A stretch of 64,000 bases of DNA from Adenanthera pavonina (taxonomy: Eukaryota; Streptophyta; Magnoliopsida; Fabales; Fabaceae): contig JAIVEN010000013.1 in assembly GCA_026686845.1 (NCBI GenBank), positions 10,188,001 through 10,252,000 of the forward strand. The letters are read 5' to 3'. This document shows positions 12,083 through 21,921 of this stretch, piece after piece. The notes beneath the pieces were generated by a model. That model did not search any database, was not told the DNA's origin, and worked only from the letters and a program-made list of their open reading frames with translations. Each line of letters begins with the position of its first letter. The first letter of the stretch is position 1. The position numbers and the translations under genes are program-made.

Positions 12083-13472
12083 GGATGCAGAAAAACATTA
12101 TCACTCAATCTACAAAGAAATCCTTGCAGTCAAAAGAGGGATAGAAAAGTTTAGTTTTTATCTAAGCTTTAATTCTTTCACTGTGGAAATGGACAACACG
12201 TCATTTCCAGTAATCCTTGATCAGAAAAAGAATATGCTCCCGGATAAACAGTTACTCCGGTGGAAAGAGTGGTTCTCTCGCTATAAATTTACAGTGAAGC
12301 ACATCAAAGGGAAACACAACTTCTTAGCTGACCTTCTTTCTAGACCATCAAAATCCTCTCAAGTTGATTCAATCTCCAAAACTCCTTTGATCATACTCAC
12401 CATATCCAAAATGTCCTCCTCTGTCCCAGTTTCTCATATCAGCAGAAAAATGGTATTCCCTCCCGGGTATAAACCAAAAACAGTCCAAGAAGTCAATGTT
12501 ATAGCACGTCAGTGTCTATTCCATTATCTTCATCTGTTCCTAGAGTCTACTGGTATTCAAGCCAAACCTGAATACTTTGATCTTGTTTTTTCTTACTCAG
12601 TCATTTCTTATGTTAAAGGTTCAATTACTTCTGAGTTCATGTGGTATATGTGGTTATTATCTTCCTTGTATGCATGTCTCATAGCTTTACCCCCAAGAGC
12701 TACTTATCAGTATTTGACTGATAAGAAGAACACCAGGTCACCACTGTCAACCTTCCTATCATGGTATTCCTCCCTTTCGGTCTGGAGAGGAAAGTTATTT
12801 ACTACTATTACTGACAATAAATTGTGGGATATTCCTGTTCGTCAGCAACGGGTTTATTCGTTTTTTGTGTTATACAGGCCTTATTCTGCAGATCATTTGG
12901 GATGTCTCTACACTCCAGTTCAAGCTCATTTATGGGGAACAGCAACGCATTGGCCACTGAAACAAACTGAGATTATTATAGAATTGAGGAATTTCCTATT
13001 GAATCTAAATAATTTCAAAGGAGACTTCAGTAACCTCTCATGTACTTCCCTTGGACCATTACCTGGAGAATTCTATAATCCTAATGAAACAATGACAACA
13101 GGGCAAGCTATAGCCTTTGAATGGCCACGGTTAACCCTAGCTCCACCAGAAGTTTCAGAGGACTCTCCATCATCATCAAATCCAGCTGTCAATCTCTCTG
13201 AGGATGAGCACCCAGAATGGTGTTCAAATCCCACGAGGTTAATAGAATCACAAGATCCAAATGAGTTGGATTCTCAGTTCCTCCACGATTTCCTGTCCCC
13301 CACTCAGGAGACAACAATAATCACAAAGGACAACTTTGATGCTGAGTTGGAACGAATCCAGCTGGAAACAGCGCTGAAGAAAGAAAAGAAAAGACAAAAG
13401 GAAGAAAGGAGGTTTGAACCGGACGAAGAAAACAAAAGTGTCCATCATGAACCTATCCACAAGCACTTTTAG
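12083..13472 (+). pseudogene. Second, partial copy of viral RNase H and C-terminal extension
   Basis: This frame is open from the junction to the natural stop at 13470-13472. It corresponds to the last third of the minus-strand polyprotein. It begins inside RNase H, so it lacks the first catalytic aspartate but keeps the later 'N-x-L-A-D' segment. The C-terminal extension is complete and ends in a lysine/glutamate-rich helix. No protease or RT is attached, so it cannot act as a polymerase by itself. Nothing indicates that a host start codon was captured; the first ATG, at 12084, is inside the domain. It is open but 5'-truncated, hence called a pseudogene. Confidence 0.8.
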
Positions 13473-13499
13473 GAATTGTCGTGTGTGCCGACAATCACC

Positions 13500-13800
13500 C
13501 TTTGTAAAATAGCTTTATGAGTAAGCAGTGAGTCATGTACTTTACTTTATTAAAGTTTGATGAGTCATGTACTTTACTTTATTAAAGTTTGATGAGTCAT
13601 ACCCACTATGGGTTGTCCGTTTGTAAAAAGGTAATGAGTCATACCCACTATGGGTTGTTCGTTTGTCATACCCATTATGGGTTGTCGGATTGAAAGTTTA
13701 TGAACCCCTTCTCTATATAAGGGGACTTCTTGTAACATAGAGGGACAAGTTCTACACTTGAAACCTCATTCAGAAATAAACATGTCTTCTTTCTAAAAGC
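13500..13800 (+). promoter_or_regulatory. Viral promoter and poly(A) signal, right copy
   Basis: Downstream of the reading frame lie tandem direct repeats: two copies of a block starting 'gagtcatgtactttac' and three of 'catacccactatgggttg'. Together they carry four GAGTCAT motifs, which match bZIP-type TGAGTCA sites. A TATA box (tatataa, 13714-13720) follows, then a short leader with AATAAA at 13775-13780. TATA followed closely by a poly(A) signal is the usual layout of a caulimovirid full-length-RNA promoter. It points away from the viral coding sequence, towards the host DNA on the right. Confidence 0.75.
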
Positions 13801-14140
13801 CCCCTTTCTCTCTCTCTAACTCCAACCTTTCTATGATAATAGTCTAACCATCAAAGATTCGAGTATGCTCTACACTTGCCTCTAAGGAGGATCCTGTGTC
13901 TCAGAAAGAATCGGATCATGATCCTTGATCTAGTAACAACATTATAACTCTGTTTCAAGAGTTAATTTAGGATTTATATTGGTTGAGTAAGATATGGATA
14001 ATCCTAACAGCATCCTGAGTCCCAGTGCCCAAGGAAAGGCCATTTTACTCGCTGGATGATACCTAGATTTCCATATTCTATCAACTATTTAATCCTCATT
14101 TATCTCTTGTTCTCATGTTATTAGATTGGGACCCCGACTT

Positions 14141-14287
14141 TAAAATATAATAATATTTAGTGATTTTTGTTTAAAAATAAATAATAATATTATTATTGAA
14201 CAATAAAATATTTATATCGTAAAAATGATTGGCTAAAATAATATCACATGGAGTTTTTAAACTCATGCAAGTATTCGGGTTAATTGC
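14141..14287. other. Right flank of the viral locus, AT-rich
   Basis: AT-rich DNA that resembles 18960-19150 and therefore probably belongs to a dispersed repeat into which the virus was inserted. No gene. Confidence 0.35.
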
Positions 14288-14289
14288 TA

Positions 14290-14703
14290 CTCCTTCTGTT
14301 CCAGTTTATAATGCACTTTTAACTACTACACACGTACCAAGATAATGATTAGTAACCGAAATTTTTTTCCATTATTTTCTAAATTACCCTTATTTAATAA
14401 TACTTCCTACATTAATAAATTGCATACCTTCTCTCCTTCATTCTTTTTTCCGAATTCCTATAAGTCATTGGTAATTATGAAAAGTAAAATTTTTGGAGAA
14501 ATTCTCCTTCATTCATTTATGATTTTACCAAACTATTAAAGATTTTTCATTAAATGCATTGATAACCGTATAATATATAAGTTTATTTATTAGGGGCAAT
14601 ACTGGAAAGACAATAAAAAAATCACAATGTAATTCGTGCAATGCACTATATGTTGAAACATGAATTTCTCAGAACAGTGCACTATATAGCGTAACAGAGG
14701 GAG
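14290..14703. mobile_element. Stowaway-like MITE, 414 bp
   Basis: The terminal inverted repeats are of the CTCCCTCYGTT type: left end ctccttctgttccagtttat, right end the complement of ctccctctgttacgctatat. The flanking target duplication is TA (14288-14289 and 14704-14705). A second copy of exactly the same length lies at 18460-18873. Open frames inside are incidental. Tc1/mariner (Stowaway) is assigned from the ends and the TA target. Confidence 0.85.
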
Positions 14704-14705
14704 TA

Positions 14706-16504
14706 CTTGTTAGTGTCACAAAGGGAGACCCTAGTGGGTTTTTCTATGGGTTTGACGGACCCAGAAAGTTTTATCTGTATCTTATATAAATGTTTTACAA
14801 TGAATAAAAAAAGTTATTTTTGGTTAAAAATAAAGAAAAAATAGTTAATTGCATTGAGATAAAGAATGATTTATGGTGTGGAATCAAAAGCTACATGTGG
14901 TACTGTCTTTTAGGTTTACAGAATAAATACGGTATTTGAAGTTTTCAAATATTTATTTCTTTTTATTTTATTTTTTTAACGCAATTAATAACATAATAAC
15001 TTATTTACAGGGTGAAATATATTTATTTTCCTTATAAAAAAGAAATGTATTTATTTTACAATAAATTCCTAATGGAAAAATTATTTTAATTTACCAATAA
15101 TATTTCAAATGGGACTAAGCTTATATATTTTTATATTATTTTCTAATTAAAATTTAACATGTAGACATTTTAATTTTTGTTAAGTTTAGGAAGTTAATAC
15201 TTTTAATATATAATCTAGAATAATAAATTTATAATATAATTTTAATTTTTAATGATCATTCATTCAAAATTAACATTAATTAATGTTAATTTTCACAAAT
15301 TAAACATCATCCAAATTAATTTTAAATTTTACAATGTTTTAATTAATATATTAAATTCTTTAGCTTTAAAATACTAATATGTTTTATTCGACTTCATGGT
15401 AACTATATAAATAACCAAAATAATTTTATTCCATTAAATTTCCTAAATAATTAAGATTTTTTTTTGTGGGATATATAGTAGTAAATACAGATTTATTGCT
15501 TTAACATTTGGAATAATTAATTAGTATTGATCAATTTCTAAGCCTTTATATCAAGATATCGTGAAATCAAGTTGGTTAATATTAATCAATACTTAAGTTA
15601 TCTAACCAACTTGAATTAATCAAGTTTTAGGTAAATTTTCACTAAATAGGTTTGAATACATAATTAATAAATAACTAAATTGATAAATTTAATTTCTTGA
15701 TTATTTTAAAATTTATGGTTTGATGAAGTTTATTTAAATTTAGGGTTCAAATTAAACTTTAAACATTTTCTGCATTTAACTAAAAAATATTTTCAACTAA
15801 ATTATGCAACTTTTTTATTGGAATGATTTAATTTTTTTTTAATTCTCAATTTCTTTTGGTTATAAAATTCAACTAAAAATTTAATCATTTAAATTTATCC
15901 TAAATTATATTTTTAGATAAAATGATATCTTACAAACGTTCAGTATTTTACTATTTTTCAATCAAATTTTATTAGTATATATGTTGTCCATGATCACATT
16001 TTTTTTAGTATCTTATATAATTGTGGGGGTTTTGTAAGTCTATTGAAGTGTTGTACCAAATCCTCATACTTAATTGCTCTAATTTGAATAAATTATAAAA
16101 ATATATTATTTTAAATTTATATAGATAAAATATTAAAAAAAATTACATGAAAAAAATAATATAAAGTTGTAAAACTATTTTAGATTTTAAAATAGAAATC
16201 ACTAGATAGGGGAAGTCAACCAGACAACCACGGGCCATATGACTAGGCTTCTCAACTTCACGTCCTTATCCTTTTTCTTTCTTACGACGGCATAACTACT
16301 ATATCAGCAACAAATAATGGCTGGTGCTATACTTAAATAACAGCTTATTGGGGGAAAAATCTAAGGATATAAATTATATGCTGGAAATTTGACGTTTTTA
16401 GGTCTTAATAGGATAAATAAACCTAAGCTTCCAGATCTACATACATAAACACTGAAGGAATTCAATTTTTAAAAAAAATCATATGGGGAGGGAAGAGAGG
16501 AGAC
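14706..16504. other. AT-rich intergenic or former intron DNA
   Basis: No gene is seen. If the NDL-like exon at 16505-17433 kept its original downstream sequence, this would be its first intron, but I found no second NDL exon here. A small inverted repeat (tcaagttggtta / taaccaacttga) lies near 15567-15616. Confidence 0.3.
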
Positions 16505-17433
16505 CTTTCTGCCGAGATAGATTTTCTCCACGTCAACAGAAATGGAATCATTTGGCCAGGGGTGGACGCAGCCCAGACATTATTTGGGGGGAGGGGGGGG
16601 GGGGGGTGGGCGCCAAATTTTTTAAAAATGTTATATCTTTTTGCATTATTATTTAATTTTTTAATATTTATTATAATTAGCATTTCAAAATAATTTTGTT
16701 ACTTAAAAAAGTATAAAATGATAAATCATGTATAATCATATAATGTTTTAATATTTTAGAGAATATATACAATGGAATCATTTATGTAATATATTAATTT
16801 CAAGAACAAATAAAAAAATATATATTAAAAGCTTGTATTTTCAATATATTTATATGATGTTGCACATTGATAATTTGAATAAAAAATTAGGATAAATTCT
16901 TAATTTTTTTAAAAATAAATCAATATATAGATAATTTAAAAATTATATGTTTAATATACTTAAACAACTCTTAATTAGTATTTTATTATATGTAAATTAA
17001 ATAACAAAATTACATCTATATTTAGGCGAATGTATTTATGTCATAACTAAATCTAAACAATTCCATATAAAAATGGATTAACAAGTACAATATAAATATT
17101 GAGTATATTTTTTTATGAAAAGTTAATATTAGTTAATAATAGAAATATTTTAATATACTAATAAAATATATTTTATTTCTTTTTAAATATATGAATAATA
17201 TATTATGTATCTATTTATTCTGTATGTGTAATGTATATTATATATATATATATATATATATAAAGTGAGGGAAATTGGTGTGTAGGGAGAACGAGGGGCA
17301 AAGATAATATATTACTGTATGTGTGTGTGAAGTGAATGTTATATATATATATAAGGAAATGCCCAGAGGTTGAGGGGGGCGAGGGCCCCTCCCGCCTCCA
17401 ACGTGGGACCGCCACTGCATTTAGCTCTGCCAT
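16505..17433 (-). pseudogene. NDL/NDRG-like gene, exon 1 only, split by a hAT MITE
   Basis: On the minus strand an ATG (17433-17431) opens a frame of five codons that is cut by a MITE at 17418. It continues from 16548 to a possible splice donor (aag then gtctcc) at 16505. Across the insertion the frame encodes a short N-terminus containing SVDVEKIYLGRK. This closely resembles the start of plant N-MYC DOWNREGULATED-LIKE proteins, which are alpha/beta-hydrolase-fold proteins linked to G-protein beta signalling and auxin transport. The upstream DNA (17437-17720) looks like a leader: pyrimidine-rich, with 'aaaccctagc' near its far end. No later exon was found down to 14.7 kb. The gene is dead or truncated. 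The identification rests on about 20 residues, so it is moderate. Confidence 0.5.
16557..17417. mobile_element. Non-autonomous hAT-like element (861 bp)
   Basis: The left end CAGGGGTGGACGCAG and the complement of the right end, CAGTGGCGGTCCCACG, form an imperfect terminal inverted repeat. The flanks CATTTGGC (16549-16556) and CATTTAGC (17418-17425) are an 8-bp target duplication with one mismatch, as expected for hAT. G-rich blocks sit just inside both ends; the interior is AT-rich with a TA microsatellite (17233-17262). A relative in the other orientation is at 52763-53135. No transposase is present. Confidence 0.78.
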
Positions 17434-17436
17434 GGC

Positions 17437-17720
17437 TGTAGCTCTGTGTGTGTTTGGAAGCTCCCAGAATCTTGTCTCTTCTCTCACTTATGTCTCTCCC
17501 ATTATGTCGGGCTCAACGAAAATGAAGAGGAAGTAGGAGGGGAAGGCGCCGGTGACGGAAAGCATGGTGGAGGCGAAGCTGCAACTGGAACGACAGTGGA
17601 GGTCAAATGGAAACGGTGGTGGTGGGGTTGCGCCGAAGATGAAGAAATGAAGTGGATGGTTGGAGTGTTTCGAAGGAATGAAGGAGAAGAGGCTGGCGGC
17701 TTCAAATAGCTAGGGTTTTG
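17437..17720 (-). promoter_or_regulatory. Probable 5' leader of the NDL-like exon
   Basis: On the minus strand this is a CT- and proline-codon-rich stretch directly upstream of the ATG at 17433. It is open in one frame for over 100 codons (17502-17846), but that frame has no family match and ends before the ATG. I take it as leader sequence. Confidence 0.3.
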
Positions 17721-18457
17721 TTTTTGCATAATTTGCAAAAAAAAATTTAAAAAGAACCAGGGACGGTTTTGTTGAAAAAGAGTTTCGCAGTTTTTATACA
17801 CGTAGTTAATATAGTAGTTAATATAAGGTGATTTTAATGGAATCACATGAATTAAGAAGGAGAGTTAAAACTAATTAATTATTTTAATTTTTTTTTAAAT
17901 TCTAATGTTTTTTCAAAACTACTCTTATTTAATCTCTCTTTTTTTTTTGATACATTAAATAAGAATATTTTTTAAAAATATATAATAAATATCACCCCGT
18001 ATTTTATAAAAGGTCTTATATTTAGGATCAAGAAAAAAATTTATATATATAGAGAGAGAGAGAGAGAGAGGACCGGAGGGAGTAGCATTTATGAACCTTG
18101 ATTAATTAAAACGTTTAGGAAGGATTGTGTGAAACATTTGGTCAACTTTCTGGAACGTTTTTTTTAGTGAATGTTCTCAATGTACAACCTTTTTTGGAAT
18201 GATTTAAAAAAAAAAACGTTCTGTGCGTTCCTTCCTAGAGCCCAATTCTGTGATAGTGATGGGTCACTGGATCAGCCACTGTTAATTTATGAACATTAAA
18301 ATCTACGTTTTATGACTAATCAGCCCAATTATTTTAATTGATTGGCTCCCATTTATTTGGACATCTGTTTTAATTATCACATTTAAAATATAAAGGCTGA
18401 AATATATAAAACTCCTAGTAACTTTTAAGTCATTTGCATAGAACGCCTCAACTATAA
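17721..18457. other. AT-rich spacer
   Basis: No gene. It contains a GA/TA microsatellite (about 18040-18070) followed by 'ggagggagtag' (18075-18085). This looks like the right end of a worn Stowaway element whose left end I cannot find. Confidence 0.3.
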
Positions 18458-18459
18458 TA

Positions 18460-18873
18460 CTCCTCATGTTTCAGTTTATAGTGCACTTTTAACTACCACA
18501 CACGTATCAAGACAATGATTAGTAACCGAAATTTTTTTTCATTATTTCCCAAATTACCCTTATTTAATAATACTTCATACATTAATAAATTGTATCAATT
18601 CTCTCATTCATTCTTTTTTTCGAGTTTCCATGAGTCATTGATAATTGTGAAAAGTGAAATTTTTGGGAAAATTCTCTTTCATTCATTTATGATTTGACCA
18701 AACCATTAAAAATTTTACATTAAATGCATTGGTAACCGTATAATATATAACCTTATTTATTAGGGGCAATACTGGAAAGACAATAAAAAAAACACAATGT
18801 AATCCGCGCGATGCACTATATTTTGAAACATGAATTTCTCAAAACAGTGCATTATATAGCATAACGGAGGGAG
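18460..18873. mobile_element. Stowaway-like MITE, second copy, 414 bp
   Basis: Same family, orientation and length as 14290-14703. It is flanked by TA at 18458-18459 and 18874-18875. The right end gives the canonical CTCCCTCCGTT on the complement. The two copies match closely throughout, so the family was active relatively recently. Confidence 0.85.
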
Positions 18874-18875
18874 TA

Positions 18876-21610
18876 TGTCACGTGAGACAATAAGTTCACA
18901 TAGACATAGACATTTGAGTTGAAGCCGAGTAACTTAAGTTTATTAAAATAAATAACAATTATTTATAAATTTTTTTTTTAAAAAATAAATAATAATAATA
19001 TATATTTCAAAAGGTTTTAAATAAATATAATAATGATATTTTTTAGTTGTTTGAAAAAGATAATATTAAATAACAAAAAAATTTATATTGTAGAAAAATA
19101 ATTGACTAAGTAATCATACCTCGAAGGTTCTTGAATTCCCATTGGTATTTTAGTTAATTTTAGTTAATTATATTGTCACTTGAAATTGCAAGATCAGGTA
19201 GACGTATCGGTTAGGTGACACACATTTCTTTAGAACGTAATATTTATATGTATAAAATGATTTTCTTTTAAGAAAATAATGATATTTGATAAGATATTAA
19301 TAAATAAAAAGTAAAAGTATTTTCTAAATTATTGCTTTAAAAGATACAATAAAATCTTTACATTGTGACGCTTTTTAAAGCTTCCATAAGTGTTTAAGAA
19401 ATTGGTCTATTGGATATTACATCTAGTCTATAACAGGTTGATTAATTTTATTTTCATAAAACAGATTGAAAAATATAAGAAAAATAAGTCTATTTTCAAA
19501 AAAATATGTAAAAGAAATTATTTTCAAAACTAAATAGAAATGAGAGTAAATAAGTGAAATTAAATTATCTTTTACAAGTTAAAACACTCAAACTCAAATT
19601 CCAGTAAATTGTTTTATTTGTAAAATGGTAAATAATTTTAATTAGCTTTCTCTTATTACAAAAAAAAATAAAAAATATCAATTAACTGCCACGCATTTTT
19701 ATCCCAAAGTACTTGGGTCCTAGACTTTTATCCTAGATTAAGTTCGCCCATATAAATAAATAAATATTTTTTAATTTAATATGTTTCCCAAATCCCCTTA
19801 ATTTCCTTAGCTTCTTTTCTTTCTCCCTTCATCTTTTAGCGTGTGAATAATTTAAGGATAATAAAATACTTTTGAAGTCATATTAATTTGTATAATCAAC
19901 TTAAGCTAACCATTTTTAAGAATATGTATTATGGGGTGTCTAACACTTTCTCCACACACAATTGACTCCCAAACTTATATTTGTCTATGCAGATCTTCCT
20001 TCCCCTTTTTTACGATTTTGCAAAGTTTTTCTTAAAATTTTGATAATGACTCATCCTAGATCAGCTTCTGTCATGAGAGCTGATTTCTTCTTCTTACCAT
20101 TGTTTTCATGCTGTCCACGTTGCATTTTTAGCTATGACATATATATATATATATATGAAAATGTATATATACATATTTTCTACCAAAAGAAAATATATTA
20201 TTTACCTATGTTGCACCAATACTTAAAAAATAAAGATGTATCCATATCTAAAATGTAATAAATATGATACTCATATCGTACTTCACAATATATATCATAT
20301 CATATGTATATATATATTCTTAGTTTTTCTTCTTCAAAAAGTTTTAAAATAACTTAAATCTTACAAGGAAAATTCAATTTTTTATTTCTTACTTTAGATT
20401 TTAGATAACACTTTTAAAATACATATTTAAAATTCAAATCAATTTACATTTTTTATATTTAACATATTAATCTATTGAATATATATAAATTTTATATAAA
20501 TATCTCTCATACTCACATTCCTCACATTTTAAAATTTTAAAATTTGTCATATCTAACGTATCGTATCATATCATGCTCGATAAATGTACTTGTATTTATG
20601 CATTATGGATATTTTCCAATTTTCAACCCAACACAAATCCACCTGGCAGAATCAAGTACACCGGGTTGGCATGTTATTTGATAAACCCTAATAATGTTTT
20701 ATTCAAAGTGTATGAATATAGGCATGACAACGTCAAATATCTTAAGTATATTGTTTTTGGTATTTCAATTTCAAATTATATATTTTAGAAATGATTCATT
20801 CAAATCTAATCATCCAAATGTAACCAAACTATTTTATAATTTAGGCTAGCCTAATTTTTGTTAGCTTCTAAATAATATATCTAAAATATTTCAAATCTCC
20901 TAAATTCATGCATATATTTGTTATTTTGAATTATATATATAATTAAACAAAAACTTTCATAACGAAATTTCATATAATATCCTATTAATTATTAAAAGTT
21001 GATAAATTTATTATAACATCATTAATGTTATTTATTATAACGAATCAAAGGTGTGATATGATGGATTATATATTCAAAAAGTTTCCAATACATAATAGAA
21101 TATGTCAAAGTTTAAATTATATTCATGAAGTATTTTGGCAAAAATCACAATTTATAAATATGTTGGCAAAATAAATTTTAGTAGTTTTACGAATTTAGGA
21201 GATTTGAAATATTAGTAAATTACAATTTATAAATATGTTAGTAAAAATAATTTTTAATAAAATAAAACTTCAAATAGAGTGACTTTCAGAAAAACAAAAT
21301 TGTATATATTCTCAAAAGAAAATACATTAATTTTTATTTTATCAAATATATATTTAATATTTTTATAAAGAACGAAATATAAGGAAAATTTGAGAAATTG
21401 AAATCAAGTTACTAACTAAATTTAAGAACTATTTAAATTTAAACAACTAATTTCCTTTTGATATGATAGGATTGTATAATCTAAACCCTATCCAATTGTC
21501 GAATATAATTGGATCATATGATCTGAACCCCAACTTGACATCAAGCCTATGCAAGGCCTTCTAAAAGTATTATGAGATGTCAACCACCAAAGTATAACCA
21601 CAATGTGACG
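18876..21610. other. AT-rich intergenic DNA
   Basis: No gene is supported. 18880-19200 is a repeat related to both flanks of the viral locus. 20120-20310 has TA-rich microsatellites. The open frames here (for example 19962-20258) lack family features and codon structure. Confidence 0.35.
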
Positions 21611-21834
21611 AGTACATATGTTTAAGAAAATCACAAAATGAAAATTAACTAACCCTAGTCAAAGCATAAACCCTTAACAATCTGACCACAATTACTCAAA
21701 AGCAGAAACCAACCCATTAGTATCAAGTACAAATACTTAAGAAAATCACAGGAAATTTTCAAACCTAGGCATAGCAAAATCCTTAACAACCTGACCACAA
21801 TGACTCAAAAGCAGAAGCCAACCCACTAGTATCA
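21611..21834. repeat. Tandem duplication, about 112 bp x2, in HSP70 3' flank
   Basis: Copy 1 is 21611-21725 and copy 2 is 21726-21834. Both begin 'agtaca.at', carry 'ttaagaaaatcaca' and 'ctgaccacaat.actcaaaagcaga', and end 'tagtatca'. They abut directly. The duplication lies about 90 bp downstream of the HSP70 pseudogene stop. Confidence 0.75.
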
Positions 21835-21921
21835 CTAGATGTAACTGCAATTGTCATTTCCAAAGCAATTCGACACAATTTTGCTAGAATGATGGCTCTG
21901 GATTTCCATTTTTCATAACTA

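Larger units (their letters stand above)
7649..14140. mobile_element. Endogenous pararetrovirus (Caulimoviridae), inverted arrangement
   Basis: This is an integrated caulimovirid in two pieces joined head to head. The minus-strand piece (12082 down to 7649) carries the end of the coat/gag region, a CCHC zinc knuckle, aspartic protease, reverse transcriptase, RNase H, a C-terminal extension and the intergenic promoter. The plus-strand piece (12083 to 14140) starts inside RNase H and repeats everything downstream. No integrase and no LTRs are seen, which fits passive integration. A movement protein and the N-terminal coat region are absent. The genus is uncertain; a florendovirus- or petuvirus-like member with a long polyprotein is the best guess. 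Confidence 0.88.
12083..14140 (+). repeat. Right arm of 2.06-kb viral inverted repeat
   Basis: This is the partner of 7649-9705; the arms differ in length by about one base. The shared sequence starts at 'ggatgcag' (12083) and ends at 'gggaccccgactt' (14140). The arm keeps the coding frame open where the left arm has two stops, so the left arm, or the virus copy that gave rise to it, carries the changes. Confidence 0.9.

Noticed and set aside
17500..17846. 114-codon minus-strand frame as a gene
   Set aside because: It ends upstream of the NDL-like ATG, is proline/serine-rich and fits a leader better than a protein.
18000..18085. Third large Stowaway MITE ending at ggagggagtag
   Set aside because: Only a right-end motif is visible; no matching left end or TA pair was found.
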